64,000 bases of DNA from Aliirhizobium wenxiniae (GTDB taxonomy: Bacteria > Pseudomonadota > Alphaproteobacteria > Rhizobiales > Rhizobiaceae), in assembly GCF_019511445.1 (NCBI RefSeq), contig NZ_JAEUAN010000017.1, forward strand, positions 99,152-163,151, in the 5' to 3' direction. Below are positions 1 through 8,719 of the stretch, piece by piece. Position 1 is the first letter of the stretch. The number at the start of each line of letters is the position of its first letter. Made by a program: the position numbers and the translations under genes. The notes below the pieces were generated by a model. It was not told where the DNA came from and made no database searches. It was given only the letters and a program-made list of their open reading frames with translations.

Positions 1-2
1 TG

Positions 3-68
3 GCCAAGCCGTTCACCATTGAAAAGATGAAGGCCGCTATCGAAGCGGTGTTCGGAGCCCTCAAATGA
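3..68 (+). CDS. cheY: CheY response regulator, C-terminal end only
   Basis: Only the last 21 codons lie in the window. They read AKPFTIEKMKAAIEAVFGAL plus a final K, which is the typical end of a single-domain CheY receiver: the invariant Lys-Pro after beta5, then helix alpha5. The stop overlaps the cheD start by ATGA, so the two are translationally coupled. In rhizobial che operons the gene before cheD is the second CheY (CheY2), the one that acts on the motor. That number is inferred from order, because the phosphoacceptor region is outside the window. Confidence 0.85.
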   Translation, partial: AKPFTIEKMKAAIEAVFGALK

Positions 69-622
69 ATGATGCCGTCGCGGGCAGGCGCGTCCATATC
101 ATCCAGGGGGAGTACAAGGTCATCGACGACCCTGACGTCGTCCTGTCGACGATACTTGGGTCGTGCGTGGCCGCGTGTCTGCGTGATCCTGTCGCCGGTG
201 TCGGCGGCATGAACCACTTCCTGTTGCCTGGCTCGGGCGGGGCCATGGCATCGGGCGGTGACGCGACACGTTATGGCGTGCATCTGATGGAACTGCTGAT
301 CAACGGTCTTCTGAAGAAGGGCGCTCGTCGTGACCGGCTGGAGGCGAAGGTCTTCGGCGGCGCCAAGACGATCGCGAGCTTCTCGAATGTCGGCGAACAG
401 AATGCAGCCTTTGCAATGCAGTTCCTGAGAGACGAAGGCATTCAGGTCGTAGGCTCCTCCACCGGAGGCGAACATGGCCGTAAGCTCGAATACTGGCCTG
501 TGCACGGTCGTGCCAGGCAATATCCACTGACGGGTGCGGAAACGCAGCGAACAGTCGCGCTGGAGCAGCGTCCTGTCCGTACGCCGCCCAAGCCGGTCGA
601 CAACTCCATCGAATTCTTCTGA
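65..622 (+). CDS. cheD: Chemoreceptor glutamine deamidase CheD
   Basis: A 185-residue cytoplasmic protein of the CheD family, which deamidates glutamines in methyl-accepting receptors and can be regulated by CheY-P or CheC-type proteins. The catalytic signature is visible: the nucleophilic Cys in LGSCVAACL (about residue 33) and the His in GGMNHFLLP (about residue 51), followed by the RYGVHLMELLINGLLKKGA helix and VFGGAK loop of the family. It starts at the ATG overlapping the cheY stop and is followed 31 bp later by cheT, so it belongs to the che operon. Confidence 0.96.
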   Translation: MNDAVAGRRVHIIQGEYKVIDDPDVVLSTILGSCVAACLRDPVAGVGGMNHFLLPGSGGAMASGGDATRYGVHLMELLINGLLKKGARRDRLEAKVFGGAKTIASFSNVGEQNAAFAMQFLRDEGIQVVGSSTGGEHGRKLEYWPVHGRARQYPLTGAETQRTVALEQRPVRTPPKPVDNSIEFF

Positions 623-653
623 TCGTCACCTCAATTCATATCTTGGAATGGCT

Positions 654-1043
654 ATGAACGATATTGTTACGCCGCCAACCTCTGCCCCGGAGGAGGCCCT
701 GCCGGATGTTCTGATGCGGCTGGTTTCCGAGTTGCATGACGTTGCCTACCTGATCGAGCGTGTGGAACCGCAGATTCTCGAAGTCGGCGGGGAGAACGTC
801 CTTCAGTCGCCCGACACGATGAAGATCCTGCAGGGCATCGACCTTGCCGTGCAGAAGACGCGTGGTCTGGCCGAATTCATCGACACCATCACCGGCTCCA
901 TTCCCAGCGAATGGAAGGTGGATGTTTCCACGGCACTCAGCCTGGTCAAGCTTGCCGACATGCAGCGATCGCTGGCCAGTGGTATGCGGCATGGCCATTC
1001 GCAGCCGCTGAGCAAGGCCGCGGGCGACTTCGACTTCTTTTAA
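654..1043 (+). CDS. cheT: Rhizobial chemotaxis protein CheT
   Basis: A 129-residue, mainly helical acidic protein at the position of rhizobial cheT (formerly orf10), directly after cheD and before fliF. It carries a DxxxQ motif (DLAVQ), the active-site pattern of CheZ/CheX-type CheY-P phosphatases, and an acidic aromatic C-terminus (GDFDFF) like a CheY-binding tail. CheT is known in S. meliloti as a che-operon protein needed for normal chemotaxis; phosphatase activity here is only an inference. Start: ATG 654 is preceded by GGAA at a fair spacing. ATG 648 is an alternative adding two residues. Confidence 0.8.
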   Translation: MNDIVTPPTSAPEEALPDVLMRLVSELHDVAYLIERVEPQILEVGGENVLQSPDTMKILQGIDLAVQKTRGLAEFIDTITGSIPSEWKVDVSTALSLVKLADMQRSLASGMRHGHSQPLSKAAGDFDFF

Positions 1044-1183
1044 TTCTTGTCCGGAAGAGCAGGTCGCGATCCCTCGCGGCTTCTCCCACATTCCAAATTA
1101 CGGAAACGCTCGCACAAGCTTCGGCTCTTAGGGTGCGGCTTGAGCAGTAGCTCTATAACCGTGTTCGGCGATGTGGGAACAGA

Positions 1184-2857
1184 ATGAATCTGTTAGCTCA
1201 ATTTTCACAAATTACTAAAAATCTGGCATCTCTAGGTCAGACGAAACTTATTGCCTTGGCTGCTACAGGTGCGATTTCGATCGCGATTGTCATTGCCGCA
1301 GCGATGTTTGTTAATAAGCCCGCCTACGAGACGCTCTATGTGAACCTTGAGTCCAGCGATCTCAATCAGGTCAGCATGGCGCTTGCCGAAGCCAATATGG
1401 CTTTCGAGGTTGGTTCTGACGGGAAAAGCATTCAGGTTCCGGTCGGAAACACCAGCAAGGCGCGCCTGATGCTGGCGGAACGTGGACTGCCGAACAGTTC
1501 CAACGCCGGTTACGAACTTTTCGACAATGTGGGCTCGCTCGGCCTCACCTCCTTCATGCAGGAAGTAACGCGGGTTCGCGCGCTGGAAGGTGAAATCTCG
1601 CGATCGATCCAGCAGATCAGCGGTGTTTCCGCCGCTCGCGTCCATATCGTTATGCCCGATGTCGGGAATTTCCGCCGCGCACAGCAGAAGCCTACGGCTT
1701 CGGTGATGATCCGCGCCGGGTCGTCGACCGGCCGCAAGGCAGCGCCTTCCATCCGCCATCTGGTTGCTTCGGCTGTTCCGGGGCTTGATATGGAAGACGT
1801 GACGATTCTCGATTCGACCGGCCAGCTGCTCGCTGCGGGCGATGATGGCGGTAACAGCCAGATCAGCCGTTCGCTCGGCATCGTTCAGTCCGTTCAGTCC
1901 GAAATCGAAACCAATATCGACAAGGCGCTGGCGCCCTTCCTCGGCATGGACAATTTCCGCTCCAGCGTCACGGCGGCCTTGAACACCGACACCCAGCAGA
2001 CCCAGGAAACGGTTTACGACCCGAACTCTCGCGTAGAACGTTCGGTTCGCGCAACGAGAGAGAACGCGCAGTCGCAACAATCGGCTGAGAACAACGCGGC
2101 GACTGTCGAACAGAACGTTCCCCAGGCTGCGCCCGAGCAGGGCGGCAACAATGGTCCGAAGTCGTCCGATCAGTCCGACAAGCGCGAAGAACAGACCAAC
2201 TACGAGATCAACCAGAAGACCATTGCCACGACCCGCAACAGCTATGTGATCGAAAAGGTCTCGATTGCCGTTGTCGTCAACAGGGGCCGTATCGCCCAGA
2301 TGGTTGGCGAACCGGCAGACCAGGCCAAGATCGACGCCTATCTGGCCGAGATGCAGAAGATCGTCAGCTCGGCTGCAGGCATCAGTGCAGATCGTGGCGA
2401 CGTCGTCACCCTCACGGCCATGGACTTCCTCGAAACCCAGCTGCTCGACGAAGCCGCGAACGGTCCGAGCATCACGGAAGTTCTTACCCGCAACCTGGGT
2501 GGCATCATCAACTCGCTGGCCTTCCTCGGCGTCGCCTTCCTGGTCATCTGGCTCGGCCTGCGTCCTTTGGTCCGCACGGTTGCAGGCAGCTCGGCATCGG
2601 GTGAGACGATCGGTGATGGCGCCGGCCTGGAACTGCCCGACTTCTCTCCTGCCGGCGGCAGCCCCGCCCTCATGGACGGCTTCGGCGCGGACTTCGGTTT
2701 CGATGGCAGCGGCGACCTCATGGGCGACGACGAAGGCGATGGTTTCAACCGCCGCGTCAAGGAAGGTCCGGAAAAGCGCCTCTCTCGCATGGTCGAGATC
2801 TCCGAAGAGCGCGCCGCAAAGATCCTTCGCAAGTGGGCCTTCGAAAAAGCGGCATAA
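1184..2857 (+). CDS. fliF: Flagellar MS-ring protein FliF
   Basis: A 557-residue inner-membrane protein that forms the MS ring and houses the export gate. Visible features: a first membrane segment at about residues 24-45, the ring-building motifs with the YETLYVNLESSDLNQV and LMLAERGLPNSSNAGYELFD stretches, a Gln/Asn-rich variable periplasmic part around residues 290-340, a second membrane segment (SLAFLGVAFLVIWLGLRPLV, about residues 445-465), and an acidic cytoplasmic tail ending in the FliG-binding helix (ERAAKILRKWAFEKAA). It stands alone between cheT and visN and is closed by a terminator. Confidence 0.98.
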   Translation: MNLLAQFSQITKNLASLGQTKLIALAATGAISIAIVIAAAMFVNKPAYETLYVNLESSDLNQVSMALAEANMAFEVGSDGKSIQVPVGNTSKARLMLAERGLPNSSNAGYELFDNVGSLGLTSFMQEVTRVRALEGEISRSIQQISGVSAARVHIVMPDVGNFRRAQQKPTASVMIRAGSSTGRKAAPSIRHLVASAVPGLDMEDVTILDSTGQLLAAGDDGGNSQISRSLGIVQSVQSEIETNIDKALAPFLGMDNFRSSVTAALNTDTQQTQETVYDPNSRVERSVRATRENAQSQQSAENNAATVEQNVPQAAPEQGGNNGPKSSDQSDKREEQTNYEINQKTIATTRNSYVIEKVSIAVVVNRGRIAQMVGEPADQAKIDAYLAEMQKIVSSAAGISADRGDVVTLTAMDFLETQLLDEAANGPSITEVLTRNLGGIINSLAFLGVAFLVIWLGLRPLVRTVAGSSASGETIGDGAGLELPDFSPAGGSPALMDGFGADFGFDGSGDLMGDDEGDGFNRRVKEGPEKRLSRMVEISEERAAKILRKWAFEKAA

Positions 2858-2884
2858 GTCGAGATCACACAGATATGATCCAAA

Positions 2885-2912
2885 GGGTCGGATGCAAATC
2901 CGGCCCTTTTTT
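2885..2912 (+). terminator. Rho-independent terminator after fliF
   Basis: GGGTCGGAT and ATCCGGCCC form a 9-bp stem (one U-G wobble) around a GCAA loop, followed by TTTTTT. It lies 28 bp after the fliF stop. The remaining 239 bp to visN hold no convincing gene and presumably contain the visN promoter. Confidence 0.85.
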
Positions 2913-3151
2913 GCGCGAATTGGAACGAATTCAGCTGCGTCACTTTAATACCATATGTGACACTCGCGCAGCATCTGGGGAAATTCGAACGGCGCATGAT
3001 GGCAATTGGGTGCGCTTCTCTTACACTGAAGATGATTCGTCGGCGGTTTCGAACTCCTGGGGGCAGGGGTGCAGCAGATGTCGGTAACGCGGAAACTCGG
3101 ATAGGCTTCTTCAGGCGAGGTCTTAATCGACGCAGCAGGAGCAGATAACGA

Positions 3152-3889
3152 ATGGAGTTATCGGGCAAGGATGTCTCGGCGCAAGGGCGCTCTCCTCAGG
3201 AGATTGATCACAACCGGATCATGTCTCGCGAAGAGCTTGTCCGTCGCCTTTCCGCGCTTGCCGGCTCCGAGAACCTGCAGGTAATCATGCGGCTGCTGGC
3301 AGATCATGTCGGCGCTTCCCATTTTCTTCTGGCTCGATACGACCTTATCCAGGAACAGGGCTTGGACTTCATCGTCACCTCGAACTGGCCTTTCGATCTT
3401 GTCCGGCGGCTCGGGTCAGAGCTCGCAAGCGCCTATGCGCGATCGACGGAACTCGAGAAATGCTTCTCCGTCCTGACGCCAAGCTTTGCGCTTTTGCCGG
3501 AAAACGTCGTCCTGCCCGATACGTTGAGCCGCCAATATTGCGCTCTGACATTTTCCGTCGGCCGCACACGGTTTTCGCTGATGTTGCTGTTTGCCGAAGG
3601 CACCCTTCTTTCGCAGGAACACCTGAAGGAGATCGGTCTTCTGGCCGCCTACGGAGCAAGCTTCGTCGAGAGTATTGAATCGCGCACCGAGCGGGATTTC
3701 GAACTGACCGAAAGGGAGCTCGAATGCCTGTTCTGGATTGCAGAGGGCAAGACGAGCGACGAGATCGCGGTGATCCTCGGGATCTCCCGCAATACGATCA
3801 ACAACTACATCACCAGTGTGATGCGCAAGACTGCGACCAAGACCCGCTCAGAGGCGATTGCCTACGCGGTTCGCAACAATCTGGTATAA
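3152..3889 (+). CDS. visN: LuxR-family master regulator of motility VisN
   Basis: A 245-residue LuxR-type regulator. An N-terminal GAF/autoinducer-like sensor domain (about 1-175) is followed by a GerE-type helix-turn-helix (about 180-245: LTERELECLFWIAEGKTSDEIAVILG, then NTINNY). In S. meliloti VisN and VisR form a heterodimer at the top of the flagellar hierarchy and activate rem. Length and position before visR match that family. ATG 3152 is preceded by AGGAG. Upstream is about 240 bp of apparently non-coding DNA. Confidence 0.93.
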   Translation: MELSGKDVSAQGRSPQEIDHNRIMSREELVRRLSALAGSENLQVIMRLLADHVGASHFLLARYDLIQEQGLDFIVTSNWPFDLVRRLGSELASAYARSTELEKCFSVLTPSFALLPENVVLPDTLSRQYCALTFSVGRTRFSLMLLFAEGTLLSQEHLKEIGLLAAYGASFVESIESRTERDFELTERELECLFWIAEGKTSDEIAVILGISRNTINNYITSVMRKTATKTRSEAIAYAVRNNLV

Positions 3890-3901
3890 GGGCGCAACGG
3901 A

Positions 3902-4648
3902 ATGGGCTATTCGCGAAGCGGCACAGCGGAGGGACCGGGCAGCGCTCAATACCTGCGCCTTCAGCGTGGTTCGAGCAGGTCGGATATTTTTCCCAAACTG
4001 ATTGCCATGCAGAAAGGCCTGAAGGCCCGCAACTTTGCCGTTTTCCGGATCACCGGCGCCGGGCTTCCGAACAAGCGAAAGCTGGTCTGCGAGCTCGATA
4101 ACTGGGGCGCTAACGCGGCAGAGTTCAGCAGCCAGATTCTCGGCGAGTTCGAGGAGACCCTGCTCGATCACGTCGAGATGTCGCTTCTTCCCTTGGTCTG
4201 GAGTGGTGCCCGCGAAGGCAGCATGCTGGATGCAGGGGAGTTCTCGCCGCTAGTAAGGCGGCTTGAGACAGCTGCCTTGTGTTTCTCGGGCGTGGTTTTC
4301 CCTGTGCGCCTGGGCGCACTCGGCAATGGTTATGTGGCGTTCTTCGCCGACCAGCTTTCCCTGACGGCAGGTGCCGTAATCGACCAGCACGTGGAAAGCT
4401 GCCAGATCATGATGGATCTGCTCGCATTGGACGAGCGGCGCAGCGTGCCTGCTGAATCGCTCAGCGAGCGCGAGATTGCCTGCCTGCAATTGGCAGGCGA
4501 TGGCCGCATCAGCGAAGAAATAGCCGAAAAGCTGGGTCTCTCCGTGCATACGGTAAACGCCTATCTCGGCTCTGCGACAATCAAGCTTGATTCCGTCAAC
4601 AGGATCCAGGCGATCGCGAAGGCGATCAGGCTCGGTTACATCACCTGA
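3902..4648 (+). CDS. visR: LuxR-family master regulator of motility VisR
   Basis: A 248-residue partner of VisN with the same layout: a ligand-binding-like N-terminal domain and a C-terminal LuxR helix-turn-helix (LSEREIACLQLAGDGRISEEIAEKLGLS, then VNAYLGSA). It begins 12 bp after visN, consistent with a two-gene operon and an obligate heterodimer. It ends 11 bp from the convergent flhB stop, so the two transcripts collide with no room for a dedicated terminator. Confidence 0.93.
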   Translation: MGYSRSGTAEGPGSAQYLRLQRGSSRSDIFPKLIAMQKGLKARNFAVFRITGAGLPNKRKLVCELDNWGANAAEFSSQILGEFEETLLDHVEMSLLPLVWSGAREGSMLDAGEFSPLVRRLETAALCFSGVVFPVRLGALGNGYVAFFADQLSLTAGAVIDQHVESCQIMMDLLALDERRSVPAESLSEREIACLQLAGDGRISEEIAEKLGLSVHTVNAYLGSATIKLDSVNRIQAIAKAIRLGYIT

Positions 4649-4659
4649 TCCTGTAAGCC

Positions 4660-5742
4660 TTATCTAGGCCGGCCGCGCTTCGCCCGTGCGGCATAGACGC
4701 GATGGATGAGTTCCGCCACCGCCTTGTAGAAGGCCGGGGGAATGACGCCATCCACCGACACCTGTGCGAACATCGAACGCGCCAATGGTGGATCCTCGAA
4801 GATGGGGATGTTGTGCTGCTGCGCCAATTCTCGGATTTTGAGAGCGACCAGGTCCTGGCCTTTGGCGACGACCATCGGTGCTTCGCTCTCGCCCTGGGCG
4901 TACCGTAATGCGACTGCATAGTGAGTAGGGTTGGTGATGACGAGTGTCGCGCGCGGAACATTGGTCATCATGCGTCGTCTTGCGCGATCGCGGCCGATAG
5001 AGCGGATACGAGCCTTGATGAGCGGGTCACCTTGCGATTGCTTGAACTCGTCCTTCACTTCCTGCTTGGTCATTCGAATGTTCGAATACCAATGGTGCCG
5101 CGTCCACATATAGTCGACGATGGCGAGAACGCCGGTGGCGAAGAGGATGACGATCATGATCTTCTTCATCACGACCATCATCTCGACGAGCATGACCTGC
5201 GGATCGGAAAAGAGGGCGTCGAGCGAACGGAAATAATCCGCCTTCAGCACAATCACCATCACGATCGAGACAACGATGATCTTGAACATCGACTTGCCGA
5301 ATTCGACCAGTCCCGCCATGCTGAAGAGACGTTTCCAGCCCTGCACCGGCGAGATCCGGTTATATTGAGGCGTGATGCGCTTCAGCACGAACTCGGGCAT
5401 GTGCTGCGCAATATTGGACCCGAGCCCGAAAACTATGAAAAGAATGGCGACCGGCAAAAGCATTGCGCTCGCGTCCCACGCCAGCCTGACCGCCAGTGAG
5501 ACAAGATCGTTGGCCGACTGAAGGCGCCATTGGTCGGGTTGTTCCAGGATATCGCGCAATGTTTCGGCCAGCTGCGCGGCGCCGGTTGGCAGGAAGAAGA
5601 CAAGATAGATGTAGAAGGCGAGAGACGACGCGAAGATCGGGATCTCACGTGATGAGGGCGTGTTGCCCTCGGCCATCGTATCCCGAATCTTTTTCTCTGT
5701 CGGCTCTTCTGTTTTACTGTCCTTGTCCTGATCGTCGGACAC
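4660..5742 (-). CDS. flhB: Flagellar export switch protein FlhB
   Basis: A 360-residue export-gate protein. The N-terminus (DSKTEEPTEKKIRDTMAEGN) is the canonical FlhB cytoplasmic start; four hydrophobic segments follow, and the cytoplasmic domain carries the autocleavage site NPTH in VITNPTHYAVALRY (about residue 270) used to switch from hook to filament export. It is the last gene of the motA-fliM-fliN-fliG-flhB minus-strand group, separated from fliG by 271 bp. Confidence 0.98.
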   Translation of the reverse strand: MSDDQDKDSKTEEPTEKKIRDTMAEGNTPSSREIPIFASSLAFYIYLVFFLPTGAAQLAETLRDILEQPDQWRLQSANDLVSLAVRLAWDASAMLLPVAILFIVFGLGSNIAQHMPEFVLKRITPQYNRISPVQGWKRLFSMAGLVEFGKSMFKIIVVSIVMVIVLKADYFRSLDALFSDPQVMLVEMMVVMKKIMIVILFATGVLAIVDYMWTRHHWYSNIRMTKQEVKDEFKQSQGDPLIKARIRSIGRDRARRRMMTNVPRATLVITNPTHYAVALRYAQGESEAPMVVAKGQDLVALKIRELAQQHNIPIFEDPPLARSMFAQVSVDGVIPPAFYKAVAELIHRVYAARAKRGRPR

Positions 5743-5969
5743 GAGCGCCTTCCTGACGGCCCTGGAGCAGACCCCGCAAGTTACAGTCGGCCGTTCCGTT
5801 GTCTCCGCGGGAACAGGAACGCTGTAGAAACCTAGTGACGACGCACCGATCTGAAAACCAGTTTCCCGGACGGATGCGCAAGCTATTGTCGGACATTATG
5901 CGGGGGATCGAATAGGGGCAATCGCGCGCCCTGCCGGTATCGGGTTTATCAACAACGTCCGATACGGTG

Positions 5970-5993
5970 CCGCGCGCCTGAACTGGCGCGCGG
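5970..5993. terminator. GC-rich hairpin between fliG and flhB
   Basis: CCGCGCGCC and GGCGCGCGG form a perfect 9-bp stem around a 6-nt loop, 20 bp beyond the fliG stop. It has no U-tract on the minus strand and an AATTATT tail on the plus strand, so it may be a weak or partial terminator, or an mRNA-stabilising hairpin. The rest of the 271-bp fliG-flhB gap shows no gene and may hold an flhB promoter. Confidence 0.45.
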
Positions 5994-6013
5994 AATTATT
6001 GGTCGGCCGTGTC

Positions 6014-7057
6014 TCAGGCGGCCGCACCTTCCGCCTGGGCTTCCGGATCCTTGAGGATGATCTGGCCCGAATTGGCAAGACGCAGCGCTTCCTGTGCGAT
6101 GGCGCGGCGTGCAATCGCGATCTCGCGCGGGTTCGTGCCGGGCATTTCGACCTGAAGATCCGATTCGATCATGCGGCGCGAACGCGGGCTGATCGAGGAC
6201 AGAACGCTTTCGCGCAGCTGCGCCGAAGAGGTCCTGAGCGCCATGGTCAGCACATCGCCGGAGATGTCGTTCAGCAAGAGCACGCGGCTGCGCTGCGGCA
6301 TGAGGAGAATGTCTTCGAAGAGGAAGATCTTCGGACGAACCTTGGCGACCGCATCCTGGCTGATCTCCTCGAGAGAGTTGAGCAGCGTATCGACGTCGGG
6401 CTTGGTCAGTTCGTTCATCAGCTCCGCGACCTTCATCGGGCCGACAGAGTTCTTCTCGCGCTCGATCTCGGAGATCAGGTCGACGACCTTGTTCTCGATG
6501 ATCTGGGCAGCCTTCGGATTGACGTTCTTCAGGTTAACCGTGCGGTTCATGATGTCGGCGCGCTGGCTGTCGGGCAGCTTCAGCAGCACCTTTGCACCGA
6601 AACCGGACGGCAGCATCGACAGGATATAGGCCACCGTCTGCGGATGTTCGCGCATCAGGAAAGCCGCGATGAAATCGGGATCGGCTTCCTGAAGCCTGTC
6701 CCAGATGGACTCTTCATAGGACTGGAATGCCATGCGGCGTCCAAGCAGGCTGTCGACCTCTTCCGGGGTGAGACCCGCCTCAAGGATGCTTTCGATGACC
6801 TTGGCGTTGTCCATAAGGCCTGCACCTTCGGTGAACAGGTCTTCGAACTCGTTGACGAGCTGCGCAAGTTCATTCGGCGGGATGGTGCGCAGGGTCTGCG
6901 CTGCGGCGATAATCGCCTGCAGTTCCGCCTGGGTGAAAAATTTGAGCAGCTTTCCGGCGACATTCTTTCCCATGGCGAGCAGCACCGCGGCTGCCTTTTC
7001 CGCCTGGGTAAGAGGTTTGTCTGTCAATGCCCCGCCGAAGTCTTCAAAGTCCATCAT
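6014..7057 (-). CDS. fliG: Flagellar motor switch protein FliG
   Basis: A 347-residue C-ring protein that couples the stator to rotation. It shows the three FliG parts: an N-terminal FliF-binding domain (LTQAEKAAAVLLAMGKNVAGKLL), a middle domain with the EHPQTVAYILSML and GAKVLLKLPDSQRADIMNR motifs, and a C-terminal domain with the charged torque helix (SPRSRRMIESDLQVEMPG). Start ATG 7057 gives MMDFEDF; the next ATG at 7054 is possible. It follows fliN by 32 bp in the same operon. Confidence 0.98.
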   Translation of the reverse strand: MMDFEDFGGALTDKPLTQAEKAAAVLLAMGKNVAGKLLKFFTQAELQAIIAAAQTLRTIPPNELAQLVNEFEDLFTEGAGLMDNAKVIESILEAGLTPEEVDSLLGRRMAFQSYEESIWDRLQEADPDFIAAFLMREHPQTVAYILSMLPSGFGAKVLLKLPDSQRADIMNRTVNLKNVNPKAAQIIENKVVDLISEIEREKNSVGPMKVAELMNELTKPDVDTLLNSLEEISQDAVAKVRPKIFLFEDILLMPQRSRVLLLNDISGDVLTMALRTSSAQLRESVLSSISPRSRRMIESDLQVEMPGTNPREIAIARRAIAQEALRLANSGQIILKDPEAQAEGAAA

Positions 7058-7089
7058 GGTCTTTTTCCTCTTTGCTTCCGACTTCCTGT

Positions 7090-7686
7090 TCAGGAAGTCT
7101 TGGAGCTCATGACTTCAATGAGCTTCACGCCGAAGCGGGTGTCGTCGTCTTCGAGAACCGTGATCTCGCCGCGGGCGATACGGCGCCCGTTGACGGTGAT
7201 ATCGACCGGTTCGCCGATCTTCTTGTCGAGCGCCACCACGGCGCCTTCCTGAAGGTTCATCAGATTCGACACCGAAATGCGACTTGTTCCGAGCACAACG
7301 TGAACATCGATGGGGATATCCATGATCAGGTCGAGGTTGCTGTTCAGCCCCGAGCCTGCAGTCGGCTTCATTTCAGGTGCTGAAAAGCCGAAATCGCTGC
7401 TCCCGCCAAAATCGCTGGATGTCCCGAAATCGCTGCTGCCGCCGAAATCGGAGGCCGCACCGAAGTCGCTTGTGGTCGCTGCGTCGCCGAATGGCGGCAA
7501 CTCGGAGCCTGTTTCTTCTCCGGCCGGAAAGTCGAAGCCGAAGCTGTCGTCAGCCGCAGGCGCTGTGCCATCGGCGTCATGTTTCATCACACCACGGAGT
7601 TCACTGACCGCATTGTCGAAATCGAAGTCCGATTCCAAGGGGTTCAGTGCGTTTTCGTCCGTCGAAGCTGTTTTCTTTGTCGCCAT
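7090..7686 (-). CDS. fliN: Flagellar motor switch protein FliN with SDFG repeat linker
   Basis: A 198-residue C-ring protein. The C-terminal SpoA domain (about residues 115-195: LIMDIPIDVHVVLGTSRISVSNLMNLQEGAVV ... FGVKLIEV) identifies FliN. The N-terminal 110 residues are acidic and low-complexity, and contain five successive SDFG units in a six-residue period at about residues 71-100. This is roughly 60 residues longer than the short FliN of enterics; rhizobial FliN proteins are known to have N-terminal extensions. It lies between fliM and fliG. Confidence 0.95.
   Translation of the reverse strand: MATKKTASTDENALNPLESDFDFDNAVSELRGVMKHDADGTAPAADDSFGFDFPAGEETGSELPPFGDAATTSDFGAASDFGGSSDFGTSSDFGGSSDFGFSAPEMKPTAGSGLNSNLDLIMDIPIDVHVVLGTSRISVSNLMNLQEGAVVALDKKIGEPVDITVNGRRIARGEITVLEDDDTRFGVKLIEVMSSKTS
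7386..7475 (-). repeat. 18-bp tandem repeat encoding SDFG hexapeptides in fliN
   Basis: Five consecutive 18-bp units encode xxSDFG hexapeptides (AASDFG, GSSDFG, TSSDFG, GSSDFG and one flanking unit). The codons for SDFG are nearly constant (read on the plus strand as CCGAAATCG). Such a repeat can change copy number by slippage without breaking the frame. Confidence 0.75.
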
Positions 7687-7756
7687 GAAAGTAGCATTCC
7701 CGTTCTAAATCAATCGACTACTGGTCTCTCGCCGCAAGGCCCAGAGGTCCTTCGCT

Positions 7757-8719
7757 CTAGCCGAGCAAATGTTTCAAAATGTCGTTTTCGTTGCTCACAT
7801 TGTCCTTGACGCGGACAGTGTAGTTTTCGCCGCTCCTGCCGAACTCGCAGTTGTACATTTCGCGGCCGTTGGCGCTGACATCGACAACAATCTCTTCCTT
7901 GTCGCGGAACGCGATCACGTCGCCGGCAACAAGCTTGGAAATCGTATTGAGTGTCAGTGCCTGAAGCGGAATTTTGGCTTCCAGCGTCACCCGCGACTGG
8001 CGCACCTGTTCGGACATGCTTTCCGACCAGGCGTCCTGCTCGCGCGAGAAGTCGCCCTTTGACTTCGGCAGGGTTATCGTCGTCTTCAAAAGATACTTCT
8101 GCGGAACGACGAGGTAAAATTCGGAGGCCACCTTGCCGAGTTTCAATTCCACGCGAATGGACATGGCGAAGGGATCGGAAGCTTCTTCTTCCAGCACCGG
8201 CCTTGCATCGGCATTGTGTGGCTTCTCAAGCGTGGTCTCGAAGCCGCCCGGAGCGTTCACTCCCGAGCGCAGCACCTGCGCGATCTTGTCAAAGATCACC
8301 GTCGAAAGATCGAGCTCGATCTGCGACAGCGCCCGGCGCGGGGGCTGGAAAATAGAGTCCGGTGTCGCACCGAGCATGTTCTCCATCAGCGTAATGACGA
8401 AGGCGTTGCCGCAGGCGATGACGAACTTGGGGCACCAGTTGCGCAAGCTTGCATCGGCCAGCACGACATTGTCGCCCAGCTTGCCGACCAACTCGCTCAT
8501 CAGGCCGGATTTATATCCGTCGAAGGCCACATCGACCGAAAGTCCGAGTTCACTCTGCAGAACGTCGGGCAGGAAGCTCTGATAGAGGCTGCCGAAATCC
8601 TGGGCCAGGTGCTCCAGGGTCTTCTGGTCACCGAGCGAACCCGTCAGGCGGGCGAGGAGGGCCCGCTCCATGGCGGGCCGTGCTTGCGAAGCTTGGTTGC
8701 TGCTGCTCATCTTTGTCAC
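7757..8719 (-). CDS. fliM: Flagellar motor switch protein FliM
   Basis: A 320-residue protein. The N-terminus is divergent and lacks a classic CheY-binding LSQxEIDALL motif, as in other rhizobia. The middle CheC-like domain is recognisable (FVITLMENMLGATPD, RRALSQIELDLSTVIFDKIAQVL), and the C-terminal SpoA domain follows (VTLEAKIPLQALTLNTISKLVAGDVI). Its start overlaps the motA stop by 4 nt, indicating translational coupling. fliN follows after 70 bp. Confidence 0.95.
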   Translation of the reverse strand: MTKMSSSNQASQARPAMERALLARLTGSLGDQKTLEHLAQDFGSLYQSFLPDVLQSELGLSVDVAFDGYKSGLMSELVGKLGDNVVLADASLRNWCPKFVIACGNAFVITLMENMLGATPDSIFQPPRRALSQIELDLSTVIFDKIAQVLRSGVNAPGGFETTLEKPHNADARPVLEEEASDPFAMSIRVELKLGKVASEFYLVVPQKYLLKTTITLPKSKGDFSREQDAWSESMSEQVRQSRVTLEAKIPLQALTLNTISKLVAGDVIAFRDKEEIVVDVSANGREMYNCEFGRSGENYTVRVKDNVSNENDILKHLLG

